From IMG/VR virus record IMGVR_UViG_3300010885_015140, positions 1-26,515 of that record: 26,515 nucleotides of DNA, one strand, 5' to 3'. The position numbers were made by a program, and so were the translations under genes. Under the pieces are notes generated by a model. It was given only the letters and a program-made list of their open reading frames with translations, did no database searches and had not been told where the DNA came from. This DNA is from a virus. Below, in pieces: positions 12,128-20,251 of this stretch; position 1 is the first letter of the stretch, and each line of letters begins with the position of its first letter.

Positions 12128-12400
12128 CTATATGTCAAACTCGGTTGAAATCTCGCCAGCAATGCTCGCGTATGCCGCCAAATCCACAAAACTATCAAGA
12201 TGTTCAGGAGTCTCAATCAATCGTGCAACCTTGACTAGCCCTAAGCATATTGCAGCTTGTGCCGGCGTTATCTCGCACTCAAGAAAGATAGACCAAAGAC
12301 TAGCAATGCGGGCGTGATTGGTAATCGGTTTGCCGTAATTCTTATTGCGATCACCGTGTGTGAGGCGGTCAGCCTCGGCAAGAATTTCCCCCCGATTCAT
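12128..12400 (-). CDS. DUF6378-like conserved phage protein
   Basis: 90 residues, ATG start. The pattern ILAEADRLTHGDRNKNYGKPITNHARIASLW, then ITPAQAAICLGLVKVARL and HLDSFVDLAAYASIA, is that of the small DUF6378 family, found in many phages of varied hosts. Its conserved HGDR..YG and DS..D residues suggest a helical enzyme related in shape to MazG-type nucleotide pyrophosphohydrolases, but no activity is established. It is the last gene of the leftward late series, ending 15 bases before the bidirectional terminator. Confidence 0.78.
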   Translation of the reverse strand: MNRGEILAEADRLTHGDRNKNYGKPITNHARIASLWSIFLECEITPAQAAICLGLVKVARLIETPEHLDSFVDLAAYASIAGEISTEFDI

Positions 12401-12402
12401 AC

Positions 12403-12615
12403 TTAAGCCTTTGGCTTTGTAAGAGTTAATTCATCTTTTGGATTTGCCCATTTAATGATTACAGGCACAAGTGCAATCCAAATACCATTGGCGGCTGCTT
12501 TCCAATCGTGAACTGAGAAATCAAACGGAGATTTACCGATTGTTGCAACGGCAGTAATGGCGCTGAACACAAGATACTTTGCCCATATTTCAAATACTTT
12601 TGAATTGATTTTCAT
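12403..12615 (-). CDS. Putative holin
   Basis: 70 residues from the ATG at 12615, which overlaps the endolysin stop (TAATG) with GGAG six bases upstream. A TTG- or ATG-like start further up is less likely. Two hydrophobic segments are seen, roughly residues 11-28 (AKYLVFSAITAVATIG) and 42-59 (NGIWIALVPVIIKWANP), joined by a short polar turn with DFSVHDW. A charged C-terminal tail (PKDELTLTKPKA) follows. Size, topology and placement right after the endolysin fit an r1t-type holin, which forms membrane holes at the end of infection. Confidence 0.72.
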   Translation of the reverse strand: MKINSKVFEIWAKYLVFSAITAVATIGKSPFDFSVHDWKAAANGIWIALVPVIIKWANPKDELTLTKPKA

Positions 12616-13118
12616 TACTTGCTCCATTTCGGTGTGCCAAATCCTACGATGTAGGTTGGAATTTTTTTCTTATTTACTTTTTTATACGCTCTAATTCTTA
12701 CTGCTACCTGACCACCGTTGGCTTGACTGCCTTTGGCATTTTCAGGCGATGTATTGCCTTCAATGGTTGTAACCGTACCATCAAGATTATCTTTGACAAC
12801 AATGCCAACGTGTTCTACGGGGGCGCCGCCTTCAACGAAATCAAAGAATACAATATCACCCGGCTTTGGCTTTGCAGTTTCTGCATTGCTCCATTTGCCA
12901 ATACCTTGAAAGCCTACGACTCCTGCTGGTGTATAGACACAGTTGGGAATCTTAAGAGCTGGTTTGATTTGAGCAGCGCACCACATAACAAATGAGCCAC
13001 ACCAAGGCTGTAGATCGTGTTTAGTGAACTTGCCATATTTTGTTTCATTATTTTTAGGGCCTTCAATAGTGCCAACTTCTTTATGTGCTATTGCTAAGAA
13101 ATCCTCAATTTGGCTCAT
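12615..13118 (-). CDS. CHAP-domain endolysin
   Basis: 167 residues, ATG start. The whole protein is a CHAP amidase/peptidase: catalytic Cys40 in PWCGSFVMW, PKPGDIVFFDF (84-94), catalytic His103 in VEHVGIV, and the acidic third residue Glu120 in TIEGN. It would cut peptidoglycan cross-links or the amide bond at lysis. There is no signal peptide and no separate wall-binding domain. It therefore needs the holin encoded just downstream, and binds the wall through the catalytic domain or the short basic C-terminus (KKVNKKKIPTYIVG). Confidence 0.88.
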   Translation of the reverse strand: MSQIEDFLAIAHKEVGTIEGPKNNETKYGKFTKHDLQPWCGSFVMWCAAQIKPALKIPNCVYTPAGVVGFQGIGKWSNAETAKPKPGDIVFFDFVEGGAPVEHVGIVVKDNLDGTVTTIEGNTSPENAKGSQANGGQVAVRIRAYKKVNKKKIPTYIVGFGTPKWSK

Positions 13119-13369
13119 TTTCCAACCTTTGCTTTCATTACTTCAACATCAATCTTGATAGATTGTTGGTTTTCTAGCAATTCTTCAACCTTGTTAATCA
13201 ATCCAGTTTTGCCCTCATTGTAAAGAGCATATTCAATACGAGATAATTTATCCTCAATATGTTCAGTGTGCTTAGCAATCGTATGCTTGGCAATAATACT
13301 AAAACCAGTCAAAACTCCTGCAGCAACAAAGAAATAAGAATAAATAATTGTGGCAATATCGGATGACAT
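13115..13369 (-). CDS. Membrane-anchored coiled-coil protein of the lysis cassette
   Basis: 84 residues, ATG start, ATGA overlap with the endolysin. One hydrophobic N-terminal segment (about residues 5-27, IATIIYSYFFVAAGVLTGFSII) is followed by a short direct repeat (AKHTIAKHTEHIE) and a long predicted coiled coil to the end. This one-TM-plus-coil shape is common for small proteins beside phage endolysins, where they act as second holins, antiholins or inner-membrane spanin-like factors. Which of these applies here cannot be decided from sequence. Confidence 0.68.
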   Translation of the reverse strand: MSSDIATIIYSYFFVAAGVLTGFSIIAKHTIAKHTEHIEDKLSRIEYALYNEGKTGLINKVEELLENQQSIKIDVEVMKAKVGK

Positions 13370-13392
13370 TTGCGCCCTTTCGGGTTGTAGGG

Positions 13393-13515
13393 TTATGTGG
13401 TCGGAGTATCTTTCATAGCAATAGTCGCTTTGAGAATTGCTATCTCTTGTGCTTGGTTGCCGATTGTCTCTCGCAAAGATTTGAGGACTTCAGCGATTTC
13501 TACTTGCGGTTCCAT
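13393..13515 (-). CDS. Small coiled-coil protein (40 residues)
   Basis: Short gene with AAGGGGGAAT upstream and an ATG overlapping the previous stop (TAATG). The product is almost entirely one amphipathic helix (QVEIAEVLKSLRETIGNQAQEIAILKATIAM) with heptad-like hydrophobic spacing, ending in TPTT. Peptides of this kind are frequent between tail-fibre and lysis genes of actinophages, possibly as trimerisation pieces. No function is established. Confidence 0.58.
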   Translation of the reverse strand: MEPQVEIAEVLKSLRETIGNQAQEIAILKATIAMKDTPTT

Positions 13516-13676
13516 TATTCCCCCTTGGCTTTTGGTTCATTGATATAAAGAGCTGCTAACTGTCTTTTGGCATCTTTTTCGGTCGTATGGCAACCAATAA
13601 CTTTGCCATCGGCATCTTTAACTACTGGATAACCTTTGCAACCGTATGACCCCTTTGGGCCTATGTGGTATGGCAT
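13515..13676 (-). CDS. Small HxIGxxG...CxGY-type phage domain protein
   Basis: 53 residues, starting immediately after the fibre-gene stop (TAA-ATG). The sequence YHIGPKGSYGCKGYPVVKD, then KVIGCHTTEKDAKRQLAALYINE, matches a small stand-alone domain often fused to the N-terminus of phage prohead proteases or capsid-region proteins. Here it stands alone in the tail/lysis region. Two conserved cysteines (13 and 29) and the His following the second one may pair or bind metal. Role in the virion or assembly unknown. Confidence 0.68.
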   Translation of the reverse strand: MPYHIGPKGSYGCKGYPVVKDADGKVIGCHTTEKDAKRQLAALYINEPKAKGE

Positions 13677-15131
13677 TTACTTCCCCTCTAGTGCTAACAA
13701 ACGGTCATTGATTTGTTTCAATGCTGGAATCATAAAAATAGAAAGACGATCATAAGCGATTGATTCAGGCAATCCATCAGGGTCATAATTTACTACTGAC
13801 GAAAATTCGGGTATTTCTGCAACTCGTTCGGCGATAAGTCCTGAAATAACTTGATTGGGATTATCTGTATATTCAGGCTTGTAAGTAAAAGTAACTGGCT
13901 CAAGTTCTAGTATTTTGGCAAGATAATTAGAGCCATCAACGGGAGTTATATTATTTTTGTGGCGCTCGGTTGAAGTAGTCAGATAAAAGCGTTGATTAGA
14001 TGAGGACCACACAACACCCGTTGCCGCCAGTGATGCCATTGATGCAGCTTCAATGTTTCCAGTTGAGCGCAAAGTACCGCCGCTAGTGATGGCGCCAGTG
14101 GTTGTAATAGTTGAACCACCGGACATTGCTCCACCACCCATAGCAATGCTGCCACCACCCATAGCAAGGTTGGCTCCATTTTGCATTGAAATGCCAGTAG
14201 ATCCTGATGCTTGTTGAATATAAATAAGTTGTGTTGATAATGCACCACTTGAATTGTTCCAGTAATAGCCCGTTCCACCAGCTCCACTGCTCAAATAAGT
14301 AGAACCCAAAACGAAGCCACCAATAGTTCCAGAACTAGAGTTAATTGTTCCAGTAAAACTGCCCGAAGTTGCGGTAATAATTCCAGTAATCGTTGCGCCA
14401 GTTGCAGTTAAATAACCACTTGAATTGATGATGGCATTTCCAGCGATATTTAGTGTGCCACCAGTAATAGTTGCACCAGTTACGCTACCTGAAAAGACCG
14501 CTGCGCCAGTTGATGCAGTAATGGCAAAGGTTGCATTGTTTGAAGAATCATATCCAGCAAGGCCAGCCGAGTTCATTACAACGCGAGCGCCTGAAGTTGA
14601 TGATGAGCCTGAGTAAACGGTAATACCGTTGGTGGCAATAGCAGTTATTTGATTGGTTGAATTGACGATTGTGCTGGCACTTGGTTGCAAAGATGCAACG
14701 GCTGCATTGTAGGCAGTTAGTGCATTTGCAAGTGCGGTGGTGGCATCGGCTTGGGCTTGTGCCGCTTGAACTAAAGCAAGATTTACTGTTGGATCGTTAA
14801 GGTCATCAGTGTTTGTAAAAAATACAGTTCCCAAATCTTGATAATCATATTCAGTTGGATCAACCCAAAAGGCGTTGCCCACGGCATCAGTAACGGTTGC
14901 ATTGGTGGTGTTGGCAACGGTAAAAGTGTTAGTTGCGGTGCCAGTAAGAGTAAAAGTGCCATTATATCCATCAGGGGCTAATCCTGAGACTAGAACAATA
15001 TCACCCGTTGAAAAGGTATGACCTGTTGCAGTATAAGTAGCCGTTGAGGATGTGTAAGTGACGGCGCTAATATCAAAGTTCTTAGTAGTAATATCCTCGG
15101 GCGTAATTGTTATCTGCGGTGATAATGGCAT
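13677..15131 (-). CDS. Tail fibre protein with S74 intramolecular chaperone domain
   Basis: 484 residues, ATG start behind AAGGGG. Residues 1-95 look like a tail-attachment region with a beta domain (YTATGHTFSTGDIVLVSGL). A helical Ala/Gln stretch (about 115-145) follows, then a long run of beta repeats rich in Gly, Ser and Thr (ATITGGTLNIAGNAIINSSG and similar). The last ~98 residues are a Peptidase_S74 domain: TSTERHKNNI with likely self-cleavage Ser387 and Lys392, then ILELEPVTFTY and a C-terminal coiled coil. The chaperone folds the fibre trimer and then cuts itself off. It should be a receptor-binding or side fibre. Confidence 0.86.
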   Translation of the reverse strand: MPLSPQITITPEDITTKNFDISAVTYTSSTATYTATGHTFSTGDIVLVSGLAPDGYNGTFTLTGTATNTFTVANTTNATVTDAVGNAFWVDPTEYDYQDLGTVFFTNTDDLNDPTVNLALVQAAQAQADATTALANALTAYNAAVASLQPSASTIVNSTNQITAIATNGITVYSGSSSTSGARVVMNSAGLAGYDSSNNATFAITASTGAAVFSGSVTGATITGGTLNIAGNAIINSSGYLTATGATITGIITATSGSFTGTINSSSGTIGGFVLGSTYLSSGAGGTGYYWNNSSGALSTQLIYIQQASGSTGISMQNGANLAMGGGSIAMGGGAMSGGSTITTTGAITSGGTLRSTGNIEAASMASLAATGVVWSSSNQRFYLTTSTERHKNNITPVDGSNYLAKILELEPVTFTYKPEYTDNPNQVISGLIAERVAEIPEFSSVVNYDPDGLPESIAYDRLSIFMIPALKQINDRLLALEGK

Positions 15132-15140
15132 TGTTACCCC

Positions 15141-16289
15141 TTACGGTAGATAAACTCGTGTGGCTGCAATCGGACTTGTGTAAAAAGTAACATCCCAATT
15201 TGTTGGGGTAATAGTATGGCGAAAGCCCTCAATCGTTAAATTGAAAGTTTGACTGCGACCATCAACTGTTGTTCGCTTAACAATGCACAAATCTTGGATT
15301 TCAGTTTCAAGCAAATCAGGGTAAAGAGCGCCTAAAGCAAAGGCAGTAAATGAGATGCTTTGCACAAGAGTTTTAGGAGCTGCGTTGCGCTTGGCAAGGT
15401 AGGTAGCAAGTTTATTGGCAACGGCATCGGTAAGAATGTAGGTATCTACGGTGACAACTTTTGAGCCATATTTAGCAATCGAAGTTGTATTTTTGAATAG
15501 TTTTTGCTTGCCCTTTTTATCACTTGGCGCATAATTGATTACGGCAGAATTTACTAACTGATATGTGCCGGGCGTGGTATCAATGCCATAATACTCAACC
15601 GTGTCGCTAGTTCTTTGATCATCAAAGGTTAATTGAGTTGGGCGTGAAAATTTATTCTGTAGGTTTACAAGGGTGGCAACGCCCGTGCGGGAGATATAAA
15701 AACAACCCGCCTCGGCATCTTCGCATTGGTTGATAATGTCCATAATTGGCATATTTTGAGGAGTTTTTGCAAGGGTTACTGTTCCAGTCAATGAACGCCA
15801 CGATGTACCAGTTGCCCATCCAGCATAAGTGAGCATACGGCCCACACGAGTAGATGTTGTTTCGCCGCTATAAGCTGCAGTTTTAAGGGCAGGGGCGGTG
15901 TAGCGGCTAAGTTTGCCGATACCATCAACAAAAGTCATTGTGGCAGTTGCATCAAAGCCCGCATCGAGTTTGGTGGTTTCAAGATAGCCATCATAGATGA
16001 CATAGCCCGTAGCCGACCAAGTAGCAACCACTCGGGCGCGTAAGTCAGCCCTAAGAGTTGTTTGCCCCGATAACCACCAAGGACTGCTCGAATTGTCGGG
16101 GTCATAATCGCCTGAGCGATTGTCAAGGGTAACAATCAACTGGCCTGCATCAATTCTTTGGTCAGGTCGAACACGCCCACGAGTTAAATCAATCGAGCGC
16201 AAATCAGCAATAGGCACATCGGTAAAAGCGCCATTGTAATAAAACTGAATTTTGAATGTAGGACCATTGGTACCATCAAATGCTGGCAT
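15141..16289 (-). CDS. Minor tail / baseplate hub-like protein
   Basis: 382 residues, ATG start with GGGGG eight bases upstream. It opens with a beta domain (FKIQFYYNGAFTDVPIADLRSIDLTRGR) typical of distal tail proteins. A central region with GWATGTSW and a Cys-containing stretch (DIINQCEDAEAGCFYISRTGVATL) and a long beta C-terminal half with an FRHTITPTNWDVTFYTSP end follow. This ending is common in actinophage minor tail proteins. Encoded between the tape measure and the fibre, it probably forms part of the tail tip that joins tube and fibres. The exact ring (Dit or Tal) is not settled. Confidence 0.75.
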   Translation of the reverse strand: MPAFDGTNGPTFKIQFYYNGAFTDVPIADLRSIDLTRGRVRPDQRIDAGQLIVTLDNRSGDYDPDNSSSPWWLSGQTTLRADLRARVVATWSATGYVIYDGYLETTKLDAGFDATATMTFVDGIGKLSRYTAPALKTAAYSGETTSTRVGRMLTYAGWATGTSWRSLTGTVTLAKTPQNMPIMDIINQCEDAEAGCFYISRTGVATLVNLQNKFSRPTQLTFDDQRTSDTVEYYGIDTTPGTYQLVNSAVINYAPSDKKGKQKLFKNTTSIAKYGSKVVTVDTYILTDAVANKLATYLAKRNAAPKTLVQSISFTAFALGALYPDLLETEIQDLCIVKRTTVDGRSQTFNLTIEGFRHTITPTNWDVTFYTSPIAATRVYLP

Positions 16290-16292
16290 TGA

Positions 16293-17651
16293 TTAAACCC
16301 CCAAAATTGCAGTGCTAAGACCTTTTCGGCGTAGTAATTGTGCCATATCGTTGCGAACACGCAGGGCAATTTCTTTTTCGGTTACAACTGATCCTTGAAT
16401 ATGATTGATGATTGTAACGCCATCGAGCATACCAATTTTGTTCAATGGGATAATGGCTTCAGGGCCAGCTTCACCGATAATACCCATTTGAGGGCGAGTA
16501 ACAATGCCACCTTTAGCGTGCTTTGGCACGTTAGACATTGAAGTACCATTCCACGTTTTATTTGACTCGGTGGACCAAGAAGGAATCTTGCTTGGATCAG
16601 TAAGCAATGCTTTACGGTTTGCAATAAGTTTATCGGTTGCAATCTTGATGCCTACAAAGGCTGCAGCAATAGCAGTAATTGTGAGCAAGAATGGCGCCCA
16701 AGCAACCTCAACTGCGACACCAGCAGCAGCCATTTCACCGCCGGCGGTAGTTGTAGCCACGGCAGCGGTTTCAACGGCTACGGTGTAACCAGTCCAGCGA
16801 GCAATCATTGTAAGGAACATTTTTGCAGTTTGAAATGCTTGGAATACTTTGAGTGCTACGTTGGCTGCAATTATTGCCGCCGATAAGCCGGCAATGACAA
16901 CAATAACTTTGCCAATAGTTTCTTTATTGCGCTCAATATATGGAAGCATTTTTGAAAAAGCATCAGCAGTTTTTTCAAGATATGGCAAAAGCATATAGCC
17001 AAAAGATTCTTTCAGCTCATCCGTTGCAACCTTGAGACGGCGCATCTTACCTTCGGCAGTGTTGGCTTCTTTTTTAGCAAAGCCATCAACAGTTTTAGTA
17101 ACGACTGCCATAATTTTATTAAAATCTTTGGTTTTTAATGTTGCAGCACTTACACCTAAGCCAAGTTTATTCAAACCTAAATAGTTGCCGTTGTAAGCCT
17201 TACCTAAAGCATTGACAACATCTTCAAGTGGTTTACCTGTTTGAGCAGTAATATCTAAAGCCGTGTTCATTAACTGTTGAGCTTTAACAGTGTCTTTGGT
17301 ACTTCTTACCAAACGAGCAAAAGCAGGGCGCATTTCATCATCGGCAATACCAACTGCAAGAGATGTTTTAGCAATATATGCTTCAACGGCTGCTACTTGT
17401 GTTTTTGTTGCGTGAGCAGAATTTTGAAGTGTGCCTGCAAGAATTGTTTGAGAATGAGCATCTTCGGCAGCGGCTTTGGCAGCCATAATACCAGCAGCAG
17501 CAATAGCACCAAATACAACAGTTGCTTTGCGACCCATAGATTCTAGGGTCTGCGTGGCAGTCTTTGCTTGTTTACCAACACCGCCAAGTGCCTTGCCCAT
17601 TGAAACATCGCGACCAAATAAACTTGCGGTTAAGGATAAATCTTTACCCAC
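16293..17651 (-). CDS. Tail tape measure protein
   Basis: 452 residues from a GTG at 17651 with AAGGAG well placed. N-terminal helices contain GKQAKTATQTLESMG and a first hydrophobic stretch (47-58). The middle is alpha-helical with two further hydrophobic segments (VIVVIAGLSAAIIAANVAL and LLTITAIAAAFVGI). The C-terminal part carries the hallmark AKGGIVTRPQMGIIGEAGPEAIIPL. This protein spans the tail lumen and sets tail length. At the usual ~1.5 Angstrom per residue the tail would be about 70 nm, short for a siphovirus. It follows the tail assembly chaperone pair, as expected. Confidence 0.9.
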   Translation of the reverse strand: MGKDLSLTASLFGRDVSMGKALGGVGKQAKTATQTLESMGRKATVVFGAIAAAGIMAAKAAAEDAHSQTILAGTLQNSAHATKTQVAAVEAYIAKTSLAVGIADDEMRPAFARLVRSTKDTVKAQQLMNTALDITAQTGKPLEDVVNALGKAYNGNYLGLNKLGLGVSAATLKTKDFNKIMAVVTKTVDGFAKKEANTAEGKMRRLKVATDELKESFGYMLLPYLEKTADAFSKMLPYIERNKETIGKVIVVIAGLSAAIIAANVALKVFQAFQTAKMFLTMIARWTGYTVAVETAAVATTTAGGEMAAAGVAVEVAWAPFLLTITAIAAAFVGIKIATDKLIANRKALLTDPSKIPSWSTESNKTWNGTSMSNVPKHAKGGIVTRPQMGIIGEAGPEAIIPLNKIGMLDGVTIINHIQGSVVTEKEIALRVRNDMAQLLRRKGLSTAILGV

Positions 17652-17660
17652 TTTGTCTCC

Positions 17661-18121
17661 TTATGTTTCAGGCTTGGCGGTTGCCGCTGCTATCAGATCG
17701 TTGATTAAATCCATTTCTAAATCCCACACATTCCACGGCGTAATGCCGGGATATGTGTGCATTAGGATTGGGAGATAACTTCGGATTCTTGCTCGGGTAC
17801 CGCCTCGGATAAGGCGGTCTGTTCTTTTTTTACTTCTATTTCTTCTTCCATAAACTCATCAATGGAATAATCATTGAGGACATCTTGAATAGACAAGATT
17901 TCACCAGCTCTTACCATACATATCCAAGCAAGAGCATAGAAAGCCTTGGTCTTTGTGTATCCCGGCAATGCACTTGGCTTGTTTGATTCTAATGTGCCAA
18001 ATAGAGTGAGAGCATCAACGCCAAAAGCATCTTCGATTGCCATCAACTCTTTACCAAGCAAGCCCGGCTGATCACCTTCATTGGGCGTTGGATATGATTT
18101 ACCACGGATATTTAGTGCCAT
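17661..18121 (-). CDS. Tail assembly chaperone, -1 frameshifted long (gpGT-like) form
   Basis: If ribosomes slip back one base at A7 (17825-17831), they leave the short frame after Lys99. They then read 54 more residues to a stop at 17661, giving about 153 residues. The new tail contains MHTYPGITPWNVWDLEMDLINDLI, the Trp- and acidic-rich T domain that contacts the tube protein in phage lambda. No stop lies in the -1 frame between the slip and the end. The T part also has its own ATG at 17762 in a TAATG overlap, so separate synthesis of a 33-residue peptide is possible. Confidence 0.82.
17762..18121 (-). CDS. Tail assembly chaperone, short (gpG-like) form
   Basis: 119 residues, ATG start behind TAGGGGGAAAC. 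This is the unshifted product: a folded part (residues 1-90, with LLGKELMAIEDAFGVDALTLFGTL and ALAWICMVRAGE) and a Glu-rich end. Chaperones of this family coat the tape measure until the tube polymerises around it. They are not in the finished virion. Lys98-Lys99 are encoded by the slippery A7 run, where some ribosomes move to the -1 frame to make the long form (17661-18121). Confidence 0.85.
   Translation of the reverse strand: MALNIRGKSYPTPNEGDQPGLLGKELMAIEDAFGVDALTLFGTLESNKPSALPGYTKTKAFYALAWICMVRAGEILSIQDVLNDYSIDEFMEEEIEVKKEQTALSEAVPEQESEVISQS
17799..17831 (-). promoter_or_regulatory. Programmed -1 ribosomal frameshift signal
   Basis: The slippery heptamer A-AAA-AAA sits in the right phase (GTA AAA AAA). 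Six bases later a perfect 7-bp stem, ACCGCCT/AGGCGGT, with a 6-base loop (17799-17818) can stall the ribosome. The downstream -1 frame is open and encodes the conserved T domain. Confidence 0.85.
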
Positions 18122-18130
18122 TGTTTCCCC

Positions 18131-18652
18131 CTATTTGATTTTCGCTTGGATTTCTTTTACTACATCTTCAACTGCATTATTGACTGCCAAAGCAAAGGCA
18201 GGCTTATTGCGAGCAACAATTTCACCTAAGAATGGCTTTGGTTTTTGACCAACCCAATTATCTTTGTTGCCATAAACAGGATGGCGCCATTCTCGTTTTC
18301 TGCGACCTTCCATATAATAAGGCAAAGTGCGTGGTCTGCCTGAAACAGTAAGAAATCGGCTGGTGGATACACGAACGTGTAATACCGCGCCGCGACCTGT
18401 ACCGTTGAAATCAGCTTTGGTTGCCGCCGCCAATGATGCCCGAAGCCCGAGATGGGCACCCTTCTTTTTACGGGTACCGCCCATCTCGCGCTTTGAAGGC
18501 AAATTCAATTCGGCTTGTTTTACTTCGGCAACAACAGGCTTTGCAAGAGTCATTAAACGCTTACGCAAAGCCTTTTTTAGTTCAGGCTCAAATTGAGCAA
18601 GTGCCTTGTAAAAGGCAACAAACTCTTTAGTATCAACCTGAATATCTGCCAT
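18131..18652 (-). CDS. HK97 gp10-like tail completion/neck protein
   Basis: 173 residues, ATG directly after the tube-gene stop. The strongly basic sequence starts with a helix (TKEFVAFYKALAQFEPELKKALRKRL), has a GGTRKKKGAHLGLRASLAAATK middle, and ends with PFLGEIVARNKPAFALAVNNAVEDVVKEI. This plan is typical of HK97-gp10-like proteins. These link head and tail or cap the tail tube. Its place after the tube gene rather than before it is a common variant in actinophages. Assignment is from overall pattern, not from catalytic residues. Confidence 0.72.
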   Translation of the reverse strand: MADIQVDTKEFVAFYKALAQFEPELKKALRKRLMTLAKPVVAEVKQAELNLPSKREMGGTRKKKGAHLGLRASLAAATKADFNGTGRGAVLHVRVSTSRFLTVSGRPRTLPYYMEGRRKREWRHPVYGNKDNWVGQKPKPFLGEIVARNKPAFALAVNNAVEDVVKEIQAKIK

Positions 18653-19597
18653 TTAGAGAGCGGCATCCGTAGTCGTGTAAACGATTGTTAGCGGTGCATC
18701 TGTTCCATTGTCATATCCTTCAAATGTGAAGCTGACATCAATAACTTCAGGACCGCCGACTTGTGGCGCTGATCCATCGAACTTAACGGCTGAAACAGTA
18801 ATTGCAAGAATATCGCTTCCGCTTGTGAAAGTAAGTCCAAGAGCAGTTGTTGTATCTGCAAGGAACTTAGCAAGCAAAGTGGTGTCAGTAAATTCTGCAG
18901 TAACTGTTCCTGCAATCTTGCGGAAACCATTGATTACCTGAGTTGCCTTGATTCCGCTTGAACCAAGGTTGTAACGGTCAGTTTTCAATGAGTTATCAAC
19001 AGTCAAAGTAAAGTCCTTGATGTTGGCAACTGCTGAACCATCAACTGTTACTGCACCTTGTGCAAAGTGAAATAGGTTAGTTGAAGCTGAATAAGAGGCA
19101 GTTGCAAGAGATGTAGCAGTTGTAAATGAAGCGCCATCAATAGAGAAACGACCTGTTGCAATTCCAGCATTGCTTACGCCTAATTCAAAAGATGAGATTT
19201 TGCATCCACCGATTGTTTTAGGAGTAACAGTTCCACCGTATTGAGGAACGCCAACCTGAGATGTGAAAGATTTGGTATAAACATCACCAAGTGTAAAAGT
19301 GAAAGCGCCTGCAGCTTTAGTTGGGAATGAACCCATTGCGTGTGCAAGCAATAGCCCTAATCCGCTTGTTGGCAGATCAAGAGTAATATCGCCAGTTGCA
19401 TCTGATGTTGTAACTACACGGCGTTGTGAGCGTGGAAGTTGTCCACCTGCACGAAGGCCAAGACCGACTGCAGTGGTCTTGTTGTAGTTGATGCTTTCAT
19501 TGGTAAATTCATAAAAGCGTGTGACAGTTATTGGTGTGTTGAAAGTTGTTTCGGTTGCAATTCCAAGTTGGGAGCCGATACCTGAGCCGATTGCCAT
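18653..19597 (-). CDS. Major tail (tube) protein
   Basis: 314 residues, ATG start with AAGGAG upstream. The opening MAIGSGIGSQLGIATETTFNTP leads into a beta-rich protein with repeated strand-turn units (TGDITLDLPTSGLGLLLAHAMG, then GCKISSFELGVSNAGIATG). This is typical of the phage tail tube proteins that stack as hexamer rings around the tape measure. The C-terminal ~100 residues may be an extra Ig-like domain on the tube surface (DFTLTVDNSLKTDRYNLGS onward). As a highly expressed virion protein it has one of the best ribosome binding sites in the window. Confidence 0.88.
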   Translation of the reverse strand: MAIGSGIGSQLGIATETTFNTPITVTRFYEFTNESINYNKTTAVGLGLRAGGQLPRSQRRVVTTSDATGDITLDLPTSGLGLLLAHAMGSFPTKAAGAFTFTLGDVYTKSFTSQVGVPQYGGTVTPKTIGGCKISSFELGVSNAGIATGRFSIDGASFTTATSLATASYSASTNLFHFAQGAVTVDGSAVANIKDFTLTVDNSLKTDRYNLGSSGIKATQVINGFRKIAGTVTAEFTDTTLLAKFLADTTTALGLTFTSGSDILAITVSAVKFDGSAPQVGGPEVIDVSFTFEGYDNGTDAPLTIVYTTTDAAL

Positions 19598-19599
19598 AA

Positions 19600-19782
19600 T
19601 TATTCTCCTTCAGGGGTGATTGAGGCTGCTGCTTTGTCGGCAGGCGCCCAGTTGTCTTTTTGTTCTAACAATGAAGCTGCGGCATCATCTGCCACTTCTA
19701 CTATCGCCCCTGCCTTGACCATAATGCCCAAAGCAGGAACATCTAAATCGCCAAGAGGCGAGATATTTTTTACTTTTGCCAC
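19600..19782 (-). CDS. Hypothetical 60-residue protein between terminator and tube genes
   Basis: I choose the GTG at 19782 because AAGGAG lies six bases upstream. A TTG at 19815 would run into the tail terminator gene. The product starts with a beta part (KVKNISPLGDLDVPALGIMVKAGAIVEVADDAA) that resembles a small barrel, then a helix and an acidic tail. Such short proteins between terminator and tube genes are common in actinophages and may act in head-tail joining. No function is known. Confidence 0.65.
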   Translation of the reverse strand: MAKVKNISPLGDLDVPALGIMVKAGAIVEVADDAAASLLEQKDNWAPADKAAASITPEGE

Positions 19783-19792
19783 GATTTTCTCC

Positions 19793-20251
19793 TTATGTCC
19801 TTGCTCGGTAAGCAATGGTGAAGTTGATAATTACAACCGCGCCGGCATTGGTTTGACGGTAAACGGCTGAATGGTTTTCAAGCCCTGAGTATAAACAAGC
19901 ACCTGAAAATGAAGGGTCAAGTCGGATAACGGTATCAACCGCCGACAAGATTGCATAAGCCCGAACTCTGCGAGCAGTTAAATCAGATGTGCCATCCCAC
20001 GCCCACAATGAGCAGTTGATAACGCCATCTTCAAACATACGCTTTGCGCCAAGTTGATCGTAAGAGTTGCGGGCGCTCATTGCCTCTAAATCGCCATCTT
20101 CACTTCCATCGTGACCTACGGCGATTGCATCTCCCGGATATGTCTCATCAATTTCAGGGCCATCAAATACACGCACGGCGCTTAAATCACTTGCAGCTCC
20201 AAGAGCCGTAATGATATTAGTGATAAGGGTTGGGAAGGCAACAGTTGTCAT
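19793..20251 (-). CDS. Tail terminator-like protein
   Basis: 152 residues, ATG immediately after the connector stop (TAA-ATG). Features typical of tail terminators are a helical start (FPTLITNIITALGAAS), AIAVGHDGSEDGDLEAMSARNSYDQLGAKRMFEDGVINCSLWAWDG, and a C-terminal strand ending in VIINFTIAYRART. These proteins form the hexamer ring that ends tail growth and docks the tail to the head. The neighbours, connector upstream and tube protein downstream, agree with this role. Confidence 0.8.
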   Translation of the reverse strand: MTTVAFPTLITNIITALGAASDLSAVRVFDGPEIDETYPGDAIAVGHDGSEDGDLEAMSARNSYDQLGAKRMFEDGVINCSLWAWDGTSDLTARRVRAYAILSAVDTVIRLDPSFSGACLYSGLENHSAVYRQTNAGAVVIINFTIAYRART

